9,855 bases of DNA from assembly GCA_002427845.1 (NCBI GenBank), contig DIYZ01000230.1:1-9855 (forward strand), in the 5' to 3' direction. The notes under the pieces were generated by a model, which worked only from the letters and a program-made list of their open reading frames with translations, was not told where the DNA came from and searched no databases. Both the position numbers and the translations under genes were made by a program. The stretch comes from Chloracidobacterium sp. UBA6041 (GTDB lineage Bacteria; Acidobacteriota; Blastocatellia; Pyrinomonadales; Pyrinomonadaceae). Positions 1-6,155 of this stretch are shown here, piece after piece; the stretch's first letter is position 1; every line of letters starts with the position of its first letter.

Positions 1-63
1 CATTGCTGCTGTGACGACTATCATTGCTCCTGTGCAGACTATCATTGCTCTGATTCCGACTGG
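1..63. repeat. Degenerate 21-bp tandem repeat, three copies, cut by the window edge
   Basis: Three consecutive 21-bp units begin with CATTGCT at 1, 22 and 43. Units 1 and 2 agree at 18 of 21 positions and both end in GACTAT. Unit 3 has drifted in the middle but keeps CATTGCTC and GACT. The unit length is a multiple of three, so it could be a coding repeat: one plus frame stays open to a stop at 167-169, another to 70-72, and one minus frame is open leftwards. No frame gives a recognisable protein. More copies may lie to the left. Confidence 0.6.
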
Positions 64-174
64 AAGCGATGACGGCAAATCACGCCGCTACCGGCGATGG
101 TTCTCGACGCCTGGCTATCGGTCGCATGATGAGCAACTCTTCCATGGTCCTGATTGTCTTCTGAGATGAAGCGG

Positions 175-702
175 ATGAAGTTGGTATATATTCACGGTGC
201 ACCCGCAGTCGGGAAACTGACTGTCGCGCGCGAACTTGCGAGGCTCACAGGATTCCGTCTCTTTCATAATCATCTGACGGTTGATCTGGTCAGTTCGCTT
301 TTCGATTTCGGCAGTGAACCCTTCATTCGCTTGCGGGAACAGATTTGGCTTGCTGCGTTTGCTGAGGCGGCGCGCGATAACGTTTCCCTCATCTTTAGTT
401 TCAACCCGGAACGCACAGTTCGAGAACGTTTCATTCAAAATACTCTTGATGTTGTCGGCTCGGCGGGCGGGAGGGTTGCGTTCGTTGAATTGACTTGCGC
501 TGAAGATGAATTGGAACGGCGAATCGAGGATGCTTCACGGAAGGATTTCGGTAAGTTGGCTTCAGTTGAGCAGTATCGAACACTAAAGGATGCGGGCGCT
601 TTTCACTTTCCCAAACTTCCAAACGGAGTATCCCTGGATACTACCAATCAATTACCAGCCGATAGCGCGCGGCTGATCAGTGAGTATGTCGCTAAGATGT
701 AG
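175..702 (+). CDS. P-loop NTPase, shikimate-kinase/AAA_33-like small kinase
   Basis: This encodes a soluble nucleotide-binding protein of about 175 residues. A first beta strand (KLVYIHG) leads straight into a Walker A loop, GAPAVGKLT, at residues 8-16. A conserved-looking HNHLTVDLV stretch follows at about 31-39. A basic lid-like segment (ERRIEDASRKDFGKL) lies near 114-128. This layout matches small P-loop kinases in the shikimate/adenylate kinase-like AAA families, which phosphorylate small molecules. The substrate cannot be told from sequence. I chose the ATG at 175 because the first strand then starts at once, and a weak GAG lies 9 nt upstream. ATG at 166 and TTG at 154 are in-frame alternatives. 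The gene stands alone and converges on the receptor gene. The NTPase assignment is firm, the family only approximate. Confidence 0.85.
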   Translation: MKLVYIHGAPAVGKLTVARELARLTGFRLFHNHLTVDLVSSLFDFGSEPFIRLREQIWLAAFAEAARDNVSLIFSFNPERTVRERFIQNTLDVVGSAGGRVAFVELTCAEDELERRIEDASRKDFGKLASVEQYRTLKDAGAFHFPKLPNGVSLDTTNQLPADSARLISEYVAKM

Positions 703-711
703 TGGTGGATA

Positions 712-735
712 CCTTCGCAACCAGTCCTGCGAAGG
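712..735 (+). terminator. Stem-loop 9 bp after the ATPase stop codon, possible terminator
   Basis: CCTTCGCA (712-719) and TGCGAAGG (728-735) are perfectly complementary and enclose an 8-nt loop. The position just after the stop at 702 suits a transcript 3' end. No T-tract follows, so it is not a canonical intrinsic terminator. It may instead stabilise the mRNA end. Confidence 0.4.
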
Positions 736-761
736 CTAGCTGCGTCCAGCCCAGGTAGTGG

Positions 762-844
762 GTCAGTTCTATGTCCGATAAGCTTTAGCTTGTCGTTACG
801 CTACAATAAACTAAAGTTTATCGGACACTTTTATCGAAACTGAC
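762..844. repeat. Long imperfect inverted repeat, possible MITE or collapsed IS ends
   Basis: The core arms 772-791 and 808-827 both begin, read inward from outside, with TGTCCGATAA and match at 18 of 20 positions around a 16-nt loop. The two mismatches would be G-U pairs in one RNA orientation. An outer pair, GTCAGTT (762-768) with AACTGAC (838-844), extends the symmetry with unequal spacers of 3 and 9 nt. GTGGTGG (702-708) and CCACCAC (852-858) may be a third shell. No ORF lies inside. The long arms and tiny interior resemble a MITE or an internally deleted insertion sequence. A strong RNA hairpin is the alternative. No family was recognised. Confidence 0.55.
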
Positions 845-896
845 GCACGACCCCACCACGGGTCGAGATATTTTGCCGGCTCGGCCGCCCTCCGTG

Positions 897-1022
897 CGGA
901 AAGGCTGGGCCTTTCCGTCGCTACCTTAGCCAAGTTTCGCGAGGCTGAGCCTCGCGAAAGTCTTGTAACGAGCGATTTGTCGGTAAGGCAAAGCGTTACC
1001 GCACAGATGGCGGCGGAGCCGC
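897..1022. repeat. Array of four short-loop hairpins with GGC-N3-GCC-type heads
   Basis: Four palindromes lie in a row. 897-917 has 9-bp perfect arms and loop TGG. 935-959 has 11-bp perfect arms and loop TGA. 981-1001 has 9-bp arms with one mismatch and loop AAA. 1010-1022 has 5-bp perfect arms and loop GGA. Each head reads GGC-N3-GCC (GGC-AAA-GCG in the third), while the outer stem sequences differ. Centres are about 40, 44 and 25 bp apart. They fill the space between two convergent genes, so they could act as two-way transcript ends, but no T-tract follows any of them. Together with the two upstream elements they account for most of the 340-bp gap 703-1042, which holds no gene. Confidence 0.65.
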
Positions 1023-1042
1023 GAAGCTGATCCGCCCCTCGT

Positions 1043-4000
1043 TTAGAACGTGAACTTCAATGCCAACTGTACCTGCCTCGGATCACCGACACCCTGCCGC
1101 AGGAAGCCGTCAAAGTTGAACAACGCGACAGTACTGAGTGGATTAATGTTGTTGGCGTTATTGAAAGTATTGAACATCTCGATGATCGGGATCAGCGCGT
1201 AGCGTTCACCAAACTTGAATGGGCGCTGCAGTCGCCAATCAAACGAGAAATACTGGTTGTCTTTCCGCAGTGAATTGCGATTAGTTGCCGTGCGCACCGC
1301 GGGAGTTATCGGCTGTGCAGTGCGGGCCTGCACACGGAAGTTACCCTCAAGTCCCCAGGGCATTTCAACAAATGAAAAGAAGTTGAACTTGTGGCGGATG
1401 TCGCGATCAGAGACCGCGTAATCCAGGCTGAGATTGAGCGGGTTGAACGAACGATCCGTAAAAGGGTCGCGCTCATTCGAGTCATCATCCATATCTTTGG
1501 AGAGAACATAGTTCCACTCGAACTGATAGTGCCGGCTGAATCGCTTTCTCATCCCGACCGTAAAGCCGTTGTAAAGCGATTTACCGACCGCACTCGTTAC
1601 AAACACGTCGCCGAGCGTGGGGAATGGAGCAGACCCAAAAGGAGGAAGAGGAGGATCACCCGTTCGATTGAGATTAATAAACCGGGTCAGATGAACACCC
1701 TGTGAATGAGTGAAATCAAAGTACAACGTAACGTCGTTCGCAATCTGCTGCTCAAACTGCGCGTTGGTTGTGTAGATGCGCGGGTTGGCATAATCCCTGC
1801 TGAAAACACGAATGCTGGAACCCGGCACCGTCCCACCCGAGGGCGGCACAGCTACGATATTAGGCCAGGTTGGCAGCGGTTGGGCCACGGTGCAGCCGAA
1901 ACTCGAACCGCATGCTATGCCAAACTGTTGCACTCCGTTGTCGGTGATGGAGCCCACCTGCGACAACATGTTTTGCCGGCCATAAAATATTCCATAGCTC
2001 CCGCGCAAAACCGACTTTCCTTTTCCAGAAATGTCCCATGCAAAGCCTACGCGCGGCTGAAACTCTTTCTTCGGACTGTGAAGCGTGCCGTCAGATGGGA
2101 AGTTTGGATTCTTAAGCACCGATGCATAAACCGTCTGAGTCGGCGGCACAAGTATCTTTGGAAATATTTGGGCTTCCCAGCGCAGACCGTAATTCAAAAT
2201 CAGGTTTGGTCTTACCTGCCACTTGTCCTGCACAAACAATCCATAATCCTGATTCGTGGCGACATTTTTTCCCGGCGGCGGCGTTCCTCCGATGCCGGTA
2301 GGTATTCCGTTCTGCAAGTACAGAAGCAACGGACCACCGACACTGCTTCCGGCGGGACAAGTTTGATTAAAAGGAGCACCTTGCGTAATCCATCCAGTGA
2401 ACCCGAACGTCGAAGTAAGGCATTCACCTGCGTTCGGTCCAAATCCATTCGTTGCCGGAGCCGATGCGTAACGTAAAAAGCCGGCCACACTGTCAAACAA
2501 ATACCGGCCGGTGAAAAATCCGCGGAACGTCTGGTCATTCAAGGTGTGCATCCACTCACCACCGAATTTGACTGTGTGGTTTCCGGAAATAATTGAGAAG
2601 TTGTCCTTGACGTGCGTCCGCCACAGAAGCTCATCAACATTCGGTTGAAGGAAGAACGGGTTGCCAAATCTGAAACTTGGACCGAAACCCATGCCCGTGT
2701 CGGCAGGGACGTTAGACGGAGTAGCGAGCCGGGGTCGAAGCTCACGTGTATATGAGAAGTGGGCTTCGTTTAGCTTCGTGGGCGAAACTGTGGAGAAGAG
2801 GTTGACGTTGAGATTATTGATCTTCGACGGACCTTCGATACCGTTGGCGGAGTCGCCATAAGTAGCGACATCGAAAGTCTGGTTCGTATTCTTCGAATAG
2901 TCGAAGTTGTAAGATATCGCCAGTTGATTCGCCCGGTTCAAATTGAAGTCAGTCTTACCAAGAAACGCATAATTTCTGATTGGATGTTGGACAGGTAGTC
3001 CTTCCTCCTGATTCCTGCTGGTCTTCATGAAGTTGATCAGCGCCAGCCGCTGGCAGTCCGCGTTGGCGTTGATCACTGCCTCATTGGCGGTAATGGTTGG
3101 CGCGGTCACCGAACATGGCGTCGGCCCGATCGGATCGCTTAGGTTAGCGCGCGTGAGATTCTCGCGAATGCCCTCGAGCGCGAAGAAGAAGAAAGCTTTG
3201 TCCTTGCGAATTGGCCCACCGACAGTTCCCCCAAACTGTTCGCGACGAAAATCTTTGAGCGGCTTGCCGTCGGAAGCGTGGGCCGTTAGCGCCTCGAGTC
3301 GCTGAAAGTAGAAAAGACTACCGTGCACATTGTTGGTTCCGGACTTGGAGATCACATTGATGACTCCGCCCGCCGTACGGCCGAATTCGGCGCTGGCTCC
3401 GGTGGCCACAACCTGAAATTCCTTCACGGCTTCCAGCGTGATGTCGATCGCGGCGCGCTGACCACCCAGTTGCTCGCCGAAGAAACCGTTGTTGTAGTCG
3501 CCGCCGTCAAGGCTGACGTTGTTGAAAACACCTCGTTGTCCCGCGAAAGTGATCTCGTCTCCATCCGGTCCCTGGACGACGCTTACACCCGGTGTCAGCG
3601 TCAACAGATCTTCAAACTTGCGGCCGAGAATTGGAGTTGTGCTTACGGCCGTTTCATTTAGCGTTGTGCTCGATTCTGTCTTGAGAGTGTCGATACTCGG
3701 AGTCGCAGTGATCGTCACGGTCTCTTGCACTGCTGAAACTTTCATAGAAAGAGGAAGATTCATAGCCTGGCCCACTGTCAGGTCGGCCTTCTCGACAACG
3801 AGCGTGGTGAACCCCTGCTTGGAAACGGTCACGGTGTATCTTCCGGGCGGCAACTGTAGCGCGGCGAAACGTCCATCCTCGTCGGTAGTTAAATCCCTGC
3901 CAAAGTTTGTTTCAGTGTTCTTGAGTTCAACGCTGGCGCCGGGAACCGCCGCGCCGTTTGCGTCCGTAACGGTGCCCTGAATAGTTCCGCTGGTTATTTG

Positions 4001-4102
4001 CGTTTGTGCCAGTGCGGACGCGGCAAATGCGAGCGTGACGAGCAGACAAATACTCAATCCTTTGAGCCGTACGACAAAGGAGCGAAGCAGGGGGTTGCGC
4101 AT
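1043..4102 (-). CDS. TonB-dependent receptor, Oar-like, with carboxypeptidase-regulatory domain
   Basis: This is an outer-membrane beta-barrel receptor of 1019 residues, a usual length for the acidobacterial Oar-like family. A signal peptide spans about residues 1-32, with a hydrophobic core after RLKG and a likely cut after ASALA. A CarboxypepD_reg-like Ig-type domain covers about 38-120 (GTVTDANGAAVPGASVEL ... LPPGRYTVTVSKQGF). A plug-like domain follows at about 145-255, including LLTLTPGV, the LDGGDYNN region and GGVINVISKSGTN. The barrel runs to the end and closes with KFTF, the terminal aromatic expected for Bam-dependent insertion. No clear TonB box is visible. The start is supported by AGGAG (4109-4113) six nt upstream of the ATG. 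Such receptors take up large or scarce substrates, often polysaccharide or peptide products. The ligand here cannot be inferred, and no SusD-like or hydrolase partner is adjacent. Confidence 0.95.
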   Translation of the reverse strand: MRNPLLRSFVVRLKGLSICLLVTLAFAASALAQTQITSGTIQGTVTDANGAAVPGASVELKNTETNFGRDLTTDEDGRFAALQLPPGRYTVTVSKQGFTTLVVEKADLTVGQAMNLPLSMKVSAVQETVTITATPSIDTLKTESSTTLNETAVSTTPILGRKFEDLLTLTPGVSVVQGPDGDEITFAGQRGVFNNVSLDGGDYNNGFFGEQLGGQRAAIDITLEAVKEFQVVATGASAEFGRTAGGVINVISKSGTNNVHGSLFYFQRLEALTAHASDGKPLKDFRREQFGGTVGGPIRKDKAFFFFALEGIRENLTRANLSDPIGPTPCSVTAPTITANEAVINANADCQRLALINFMKTSRNQEEGLPVQHPIRNYAFLGKTDFNLNRANQLAISYNFDYSKNTNQTFDVATYGDSANGIEGPSKINNLNVNLFSTVSPTKLNEAHFSYTRELRPRLATPSNVPADTGMGFGPSFRFGNPFFLQPNVDELLWRTHVKDNFSIISGNHTVKFGGEWMHTLNDQTFRGFFTGRYLFDSVAGFLRYASAPATNGFGPNAGECLTSTFGFTGWITQGAPFNQTCPAGSSVGGPLLLYLQNGIPTGIGGTPPPGKNVATNQDYGLFVQDKWQVRPNLILNYGLRWEAQIFPKILVPPTQTVYASVLKNPNFPSDGTLHSPKKEFQPRVGFAWDISGKGKSVLRGSYGIFYGRQNMLSQVGSITDNGVQQFGIACGSSFGCTVAQPLPTWPNIVAVPPSGGTVPGSSIRVFSRDYANPRIYTTNAQFEQQIANDVTLYFDFTHSQGVHLTRFINLNRTGDPPLPPFGSAPFPTLGDVFVTSAVGKSLYNGFTVGMRKRFSRHYQFEWNYVLSKDMDDDSNERDPFTDRSFNPLNLSLDYAVSDRDIRHKFNFFSFVEMPWGLEGNFRVQARTAQPITPAVRTATNRNSLRKDNQYFSFDWRLQRPFKFGERYALIPIIEMFNTFNNANNINPLSTVALFNFDGFLRQGVGDPRQVQLALKFTF

Positions 4103-4108
4103 TTTTTT

Positions 4109-4113
4109 CTCCT
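4109..4113 (-). promoter_or_regulatory. Ribosome binding site of the receptor gene
   Basis: AGGAG on the minus strand lies six nt from the ATG at 4102, with an all-A spacer. It fixes the start of the receptor at this methionine. Confidence 0.8.
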
Positions 4114-4184
4114 GTAGGTAAGAACTGAGTTCGGGATTCAGATCTTGTTCAGATTTTGTGGCGGTCTACCGCGAGGCCGGGCCA

Positions 4185-4213
4185 ATCTTAGTTAAGCGTA
4201 TTGGAGGTGTCAA
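4185..4213 (-). promoter_or_regulatory. Near-consensus sigma70-type promoter for the TonB-dependent receptor
   Basis: On the minus strand, TTGACA (4208-4213) is a perfect -35 box and TAAGAT (4185-4190) a good -10 box, separated by exactly 17 nt. Transcription should begin near 4178 and give a leader of about 76 nt. The leader contains a small palindrome (GCGG-TCTA-CCGC in plus orientation, 4161-4172) and ends with the AGGAG ribosome site. The receptor can therefore be expressed independently of the upstream acetyltransferase gene. Confidence 0.7.
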
Positions 4214-4268
4214 TAATTTGTTAGCGGCGTGAATCACAATGAGGTCATAGCATTTCGCGAGCTGACGT

Positions 4269-4952
4269 TTATCCCTTTGCTGCTTGGCCATGGTCCTGCA
4301 GATTGTCCGACACGACGAACTTTTCCGGTTCCAGCAACGCTTCTTCCAATCGGGTCAGGTATCGACCAACATGCAAGCCATCCATTAGCGCGTGATGCAC
4401 CTCTACGGAGATCGGTAGGAGTGTGCGGTCGTTCTCCCTGATAAACTTCCCGAATGCAATCTTCGGAATGGAATCCTCGCGTCCCCAGTTGCGCGCGTGC
4501 GAAAAGCTGGTAAACGAAACCCAGGGCAACGTCGTGAAGTGAATCCTGTCGTCGCTTGGACTTGGTCGGAAGGCGCCATCCCCCGACTCTACCTCTCCTA
4601 CCGCGCGCTCTGCCTGAGCGATGAACTTCACGAAATTCTCCTGATAGTCGAAATATGCGAGCGTAAAGTTCTCGTTCGGCAACAACACGGTAGTGCCACC
4701 GTGAATCACATCGTGGACAAAAACCTTGCCCTGTCTGAGGCGATAGCGGAATGGTTCGATCTCGTTGGCTACGCGGAGTGCGAAGTAATGATAGGCAAGC
4801 GACATCCTGACCTTCGGGCCTTGACGAAGGAGCTTGAGGAGATTTGTAACATCGAGCCGCGTACAAATATTGAAGTATGGCTTGTCAAAGCCAAGGAAAA
4901 ATTCAAAGACTTCACGACGGGCCCAGTTTGTTACGTCGAGATACTCCGCCAT
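4269..4952 (-). CDS. Chloramphenicol O-acetyltransferase-like protein (CAT family)
   Basis: The 227-residue product has classical CAT size (about 210-220) and the family's signatures in order. FNICTRLDVTNLLKLL lies at about 27-42, SLAYHYFALRVANEIEPFRYR at 51-71, PWVSFTSF at 143-150, and the catalytic HHALMDG at 186-192. His187 and Asp191 correspond to the catalytic His and structural Asp of characterised CATs, which acetylate chloramphenicol from acetyl-CoA as cytoplasmic trimers. All key residues are visible, so the fold and acetyl transfer are likely. Chloramphenicol as true substrate is unproven, since many chromosomal relatives have unknown acceptors. The ATG at 4952 has no Shine-Dalgarno but a -10-like box just upstream. 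The gene lies 166 bp upstream of the receptor on the same strand. No IS or integron part flanks it, so recent transfer is not indicated. Confidence 0.9.
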   Translation of the reverse strand: MAEYLDVTNWARREVFEFFLGFDKPYFNICTRLDVTNLLKLLRQGPKVRMSLAYHYFALRVANEIEPFRYRLRQGKVFVHDVIHGGTTVLLPNENFTLAYFDYQENFVKFIAQAERAVGEVESGDGAFRPSPSDDRIHFTTLPWVSFTSFSHARNWGREDSIPKIAFGKFIRENDRTLLPISVEVHHALMDGLHVGRYLTRLEEALLEPEKFVVSDNLQDHGQAAKG

Positions 4953-4958
4953 GGAGAT

Positions 4959-4964
4959 ATTGTA
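4959..4964 (-). promoter_or_regulatory. -10-like box abutting the CAT start codon (possible leaderless mRNA)
   Basis: TACAAT on the minus strand ends six nt before the ATG at 4952, and the spacer ATCTCC contains no ribosome site. A transcript starting about seven nt after this box would begin at or next to the A of the ATG. No good -35 hexamer is seen 17 nt upstream. The assignment rests on position and hexamer match only. Confidence 0.4.
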
Positions 4965-4982
4965 CGCGATTCTGCGATTTCA

Positions 4983-5044
4983 TTGACACCACTTCAGCGT
5001 GGGGCTGTTGACATGGTGATGCCACCCAAAATTTGCCTTATACT
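4983..5044 (+). promoter_or_regulatory. Candidate promoter elements ahead of the aquaporin remnant and arsC
   Basis: This lies in the 111-bp divergent gap. Two perfect TTGACA hexamers start at 4983 and 5008, exactly 25 bp apart, and a TATACT hexamer lies at 5039-5044. Neither TTGACA has a good -10 at 16-18 nt: the second is 25 nt from TATACT, too far for a standard promoter. The paired hexamers could be a repeated operator half-site or chance. No inverted repeat typical of an ArsR operator was recognised. Confidence 0.25.
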
Positions 5045-5063
5045 TCTGGCTCCAACTTAAGCC

Positions 5064-5391
5064 ATGAAAAAACTTGCTGCCGAATTTGTGGGAACCTTCG
5101 CCCTGGTCTTCGCAGGCACCGGAGCAATCATCATCAATGATCTCACTCACGGAGCAATCTCCCATCTCGGGGTTTCAGTAACTTTTGGACTAATCGTTCT
5201 CGATGAACCCTGCGCGATCACTCGCGCCGGCACTGATTTCCGCTCATCTCGAAAATATTTGGATCTATTTGGCGGCGCCGCTCATCGGCGCAGGTCTGGC
5301 AGTTCCTTTATGCCGTTGTGTACAAACAGAAGGGTGCTGTACGCGCGTACAGAGTGAGAGTATCTGCGGGCAAAATGAACTCGGAAACTAA
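5064..5391 (+). pseudogene. Aquaporin (MIP family) remnant with large internal deletion and frameshift
   Basis: The first frame encodes a typical MIP N-terminus, KKLAAEFVGTFALVFAGTGA, then GVSVTFGLIV from the second membrane helix. At about 5200 this frame loses homology and ends in basic nonsense at 5355-5357. A second frame, shifted +1, takes up at (S)MNPARSLAPALISA, the second NPA motif, and continues through IWIYLAAPLIGAGLAV, the last helix, to a stop at 5389-5391. About 110-130 family residues are missing between these parts, including the first NPA motif and helices 3-5. No pore could form from either piece. Intact aquaglyceroporins beside arsC genes export arsenite after arsenate reduction (the AqpS arrangement), which suggests the lost role. 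Sequencing or assembly error cannot explain a deletion this large as easily as real decay, though a misassembly is possible. Confidence 0.85.
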
Positions 5392-5782
5392 AATGAAGCT
5401 GCTGTTTGTCTGCGTTGAGAATTCAAATCGCAGCCAGATGGCTGAGGCTTTTGCGCGGCTGCACGGCAGAGATCGCGTTGAGGCTTACAGTGCGGGTTCG
5501 CGTCCGTCGGGCCAGGTCAATCCCAAAGCAATTGAAGCGATGCGCGAGATTGGCTACGACCTCGGCAAACACAAGTCCAAATCTCTCGAAGAAATTCCGC
5601 AGGCAGAGTACGACTTCGTGGCGACGATGGGCTGTGGCGATGAATGTCCATTCATTCGTGCAAAGAAACGCGAAGACTGGAATATTCCCGACCCAAAAAA
5701 CTTGCCGGCTGACGAGTTTCGCGCGGTTCGCGATCTGATAGAGAAAAAAGTAGTAGCCCTCCTTGATAACTTCCAACCTTGA
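5375..5782 (+). CDS. arsC: Arsenate reductase-like LMW protein-tyrosine-phosphatase family protein
   Basis: The 135-residue cytoplasmic protein has the low-molecular-weight phosphatase fold. The N-terminal P-loop is CVENSNRS at residues 13-20 (CX5R, Cys13 and Arg19). The region SAGSRPSGQVNPKAIEAM follows at about 39-56. A cysteine pair sits in MGCGDECP (Cys87 and Cys91), and the general-acid Asp106 lies in IPDPKN. The additional cysteines match the relay used by thioredoxin-coupled arsenate reductases, which reduce arsenate to arsenite. An LMW tyrosine phosphatase or another disulfide-linked role is possible. The start at 5375 overlaps the aquaporin remnant's last codons. An in-frame ATG at 5393, one base after that stop, is equally plausible. 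Both have weak ribosome sites. The overlap suggests former translational coupling, and reduction without the exporter may leave arsenite efflux to a gene elsewhere. Confidence 0.85.
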   Translation: MNSETKMKLLFVCVENSNRSQMAEAFARLHGRDRVEAYSAGSRPSGQVNPKAIEAMREIGYDLGKHKSKSLEEIPQAEYDFVATMGCGDECPFIRAKKREDWNIPDPKNLPADEFRAVRDLIEKKVVALLDNFQP

Positions 5783-5871
5783 GTCCCTTCACTTCTTAGA
5801 TCTTAAGACTTAATTAATCGCTTCGTCACTCGTCTGTAACTTACCGGGGACACACTCGCCCTGAGATTACC

Positions 5872-5879
5872 AGGAGGAG
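5872..5879 (+). promoter_or_regulatory. Strong ribosome binding site for the zinc-ribbon small protein
   Basis: AGGAGGAG lies seven nt before the ATG at 5887. It is the best Shine-Dalgarno match in the window and is the main reason to treat the 61-codon frame behind it as a real gene. Confidence 0.8.
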
Positions 5880-5886
5880 CAGACGT

Positions 5887-6072
5887 ATGGTCGAAAAATC
5901 GACGCGAAGAAATCCGGCGGGCAGAATTCTGTGCATTTCCTGCGGAGTGAAGATCAGAGAGAACGCTGGCGAGGACGCCTACGGAGTGTGCTTGAGATGC
6001 TTCTACCAGATGTTGGCCGCGCGACTGCACGCGCAAAAACGCGCGGCCGGCGAATTTGTAAGCGAACGTTAA
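5887..6072 (+). CDS. Small zinc-ribbon-like protein (CX2C-X15-CX2C), 61 residues
   Basis: I do not recognise a named family. The 61-residue product has two cysteine pairs, CISC (16-19) and CLRC (35-38), separated by 15 residues. This layout is typical of a small treble-clef or zinc-ribbon knuckle binding one zinc ion. Both flanks are basic (KSTRRN before, RLHAQKR after), which would suit RNA, DNA or protein binding. A very strong ribosome site (AGGAGGAG) precedes the ATG, so high translation is likely. It lies 104 bp after arsC on the same strand and converges with the next gene. No clear promoter or terminator of its own was found. There is no signal peptide or membrane segment. Zinc binding is inferred from cysteine spacing only. 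Confidence 0.75.
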   Translation: MVEKSTRRNPAGRILCISCGVKIRENAGEDAYGVCLRCFYQMLAARLHAQKRAAGEFVSER

Positions 6073-6087
6073 ATCGTAAGCGGACGT
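6058..6087 (+). repeat. Short direct repeat across the stop codon of the zinc-ribbon gene
   Basis: GTAAGCGAACGT (6058-6069) recurs as GTAAGCGGACGT (6076-6087), 11 of 12 identical with an 18-bp period. The first copy encodes the last residues (VSER, with the frame's stop directly after). The second lies just beyond the stop. This looks like a small local duplication that may once have altered the C-terminus. Confidence 0.35.
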
Positions 6088-6155
6088 GAGGCAAGAAGCA
6101 CAGGCAAACCAACTATCACATTTTATTAACTCTCCTTCCAAAACATAACGTTCAA

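Noticed and set aside
1..63. Possible CRISPR array at the left edge
   Set aside because: The units are contiguous with no unique spacers and are too degenerate.
712..1022. Canonical intrinsic terminators in the convergent gap
   Set aside because: Several strong stems exist, but none is followed by a T-tract on either strand, so I call them hairpins or possible ends only.
1706..2476. Plus-strand open frame of 256 codons antisense to the receptor gene
   Set aside because: The product is very rich in Arg, Ser and Cys, without domain features, and lies wholly opposite the convincing receptor gene, so it is a reading-frame shadow.
4234..4866. Minus-strand frame of 210 codons overlapping the CAT-like gene
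   Set aside because: The alternative frame 4269-4952 contains all CAT motifs including HHALMDG. This one shows only arginine-rich, motif-free sequence.
5064..5391. Programmed frameshift producing a functional aquaporin
   Set aside because: Joining the two frames would still lack helices 3-5 and the first NPA motif, so no working channel could result.
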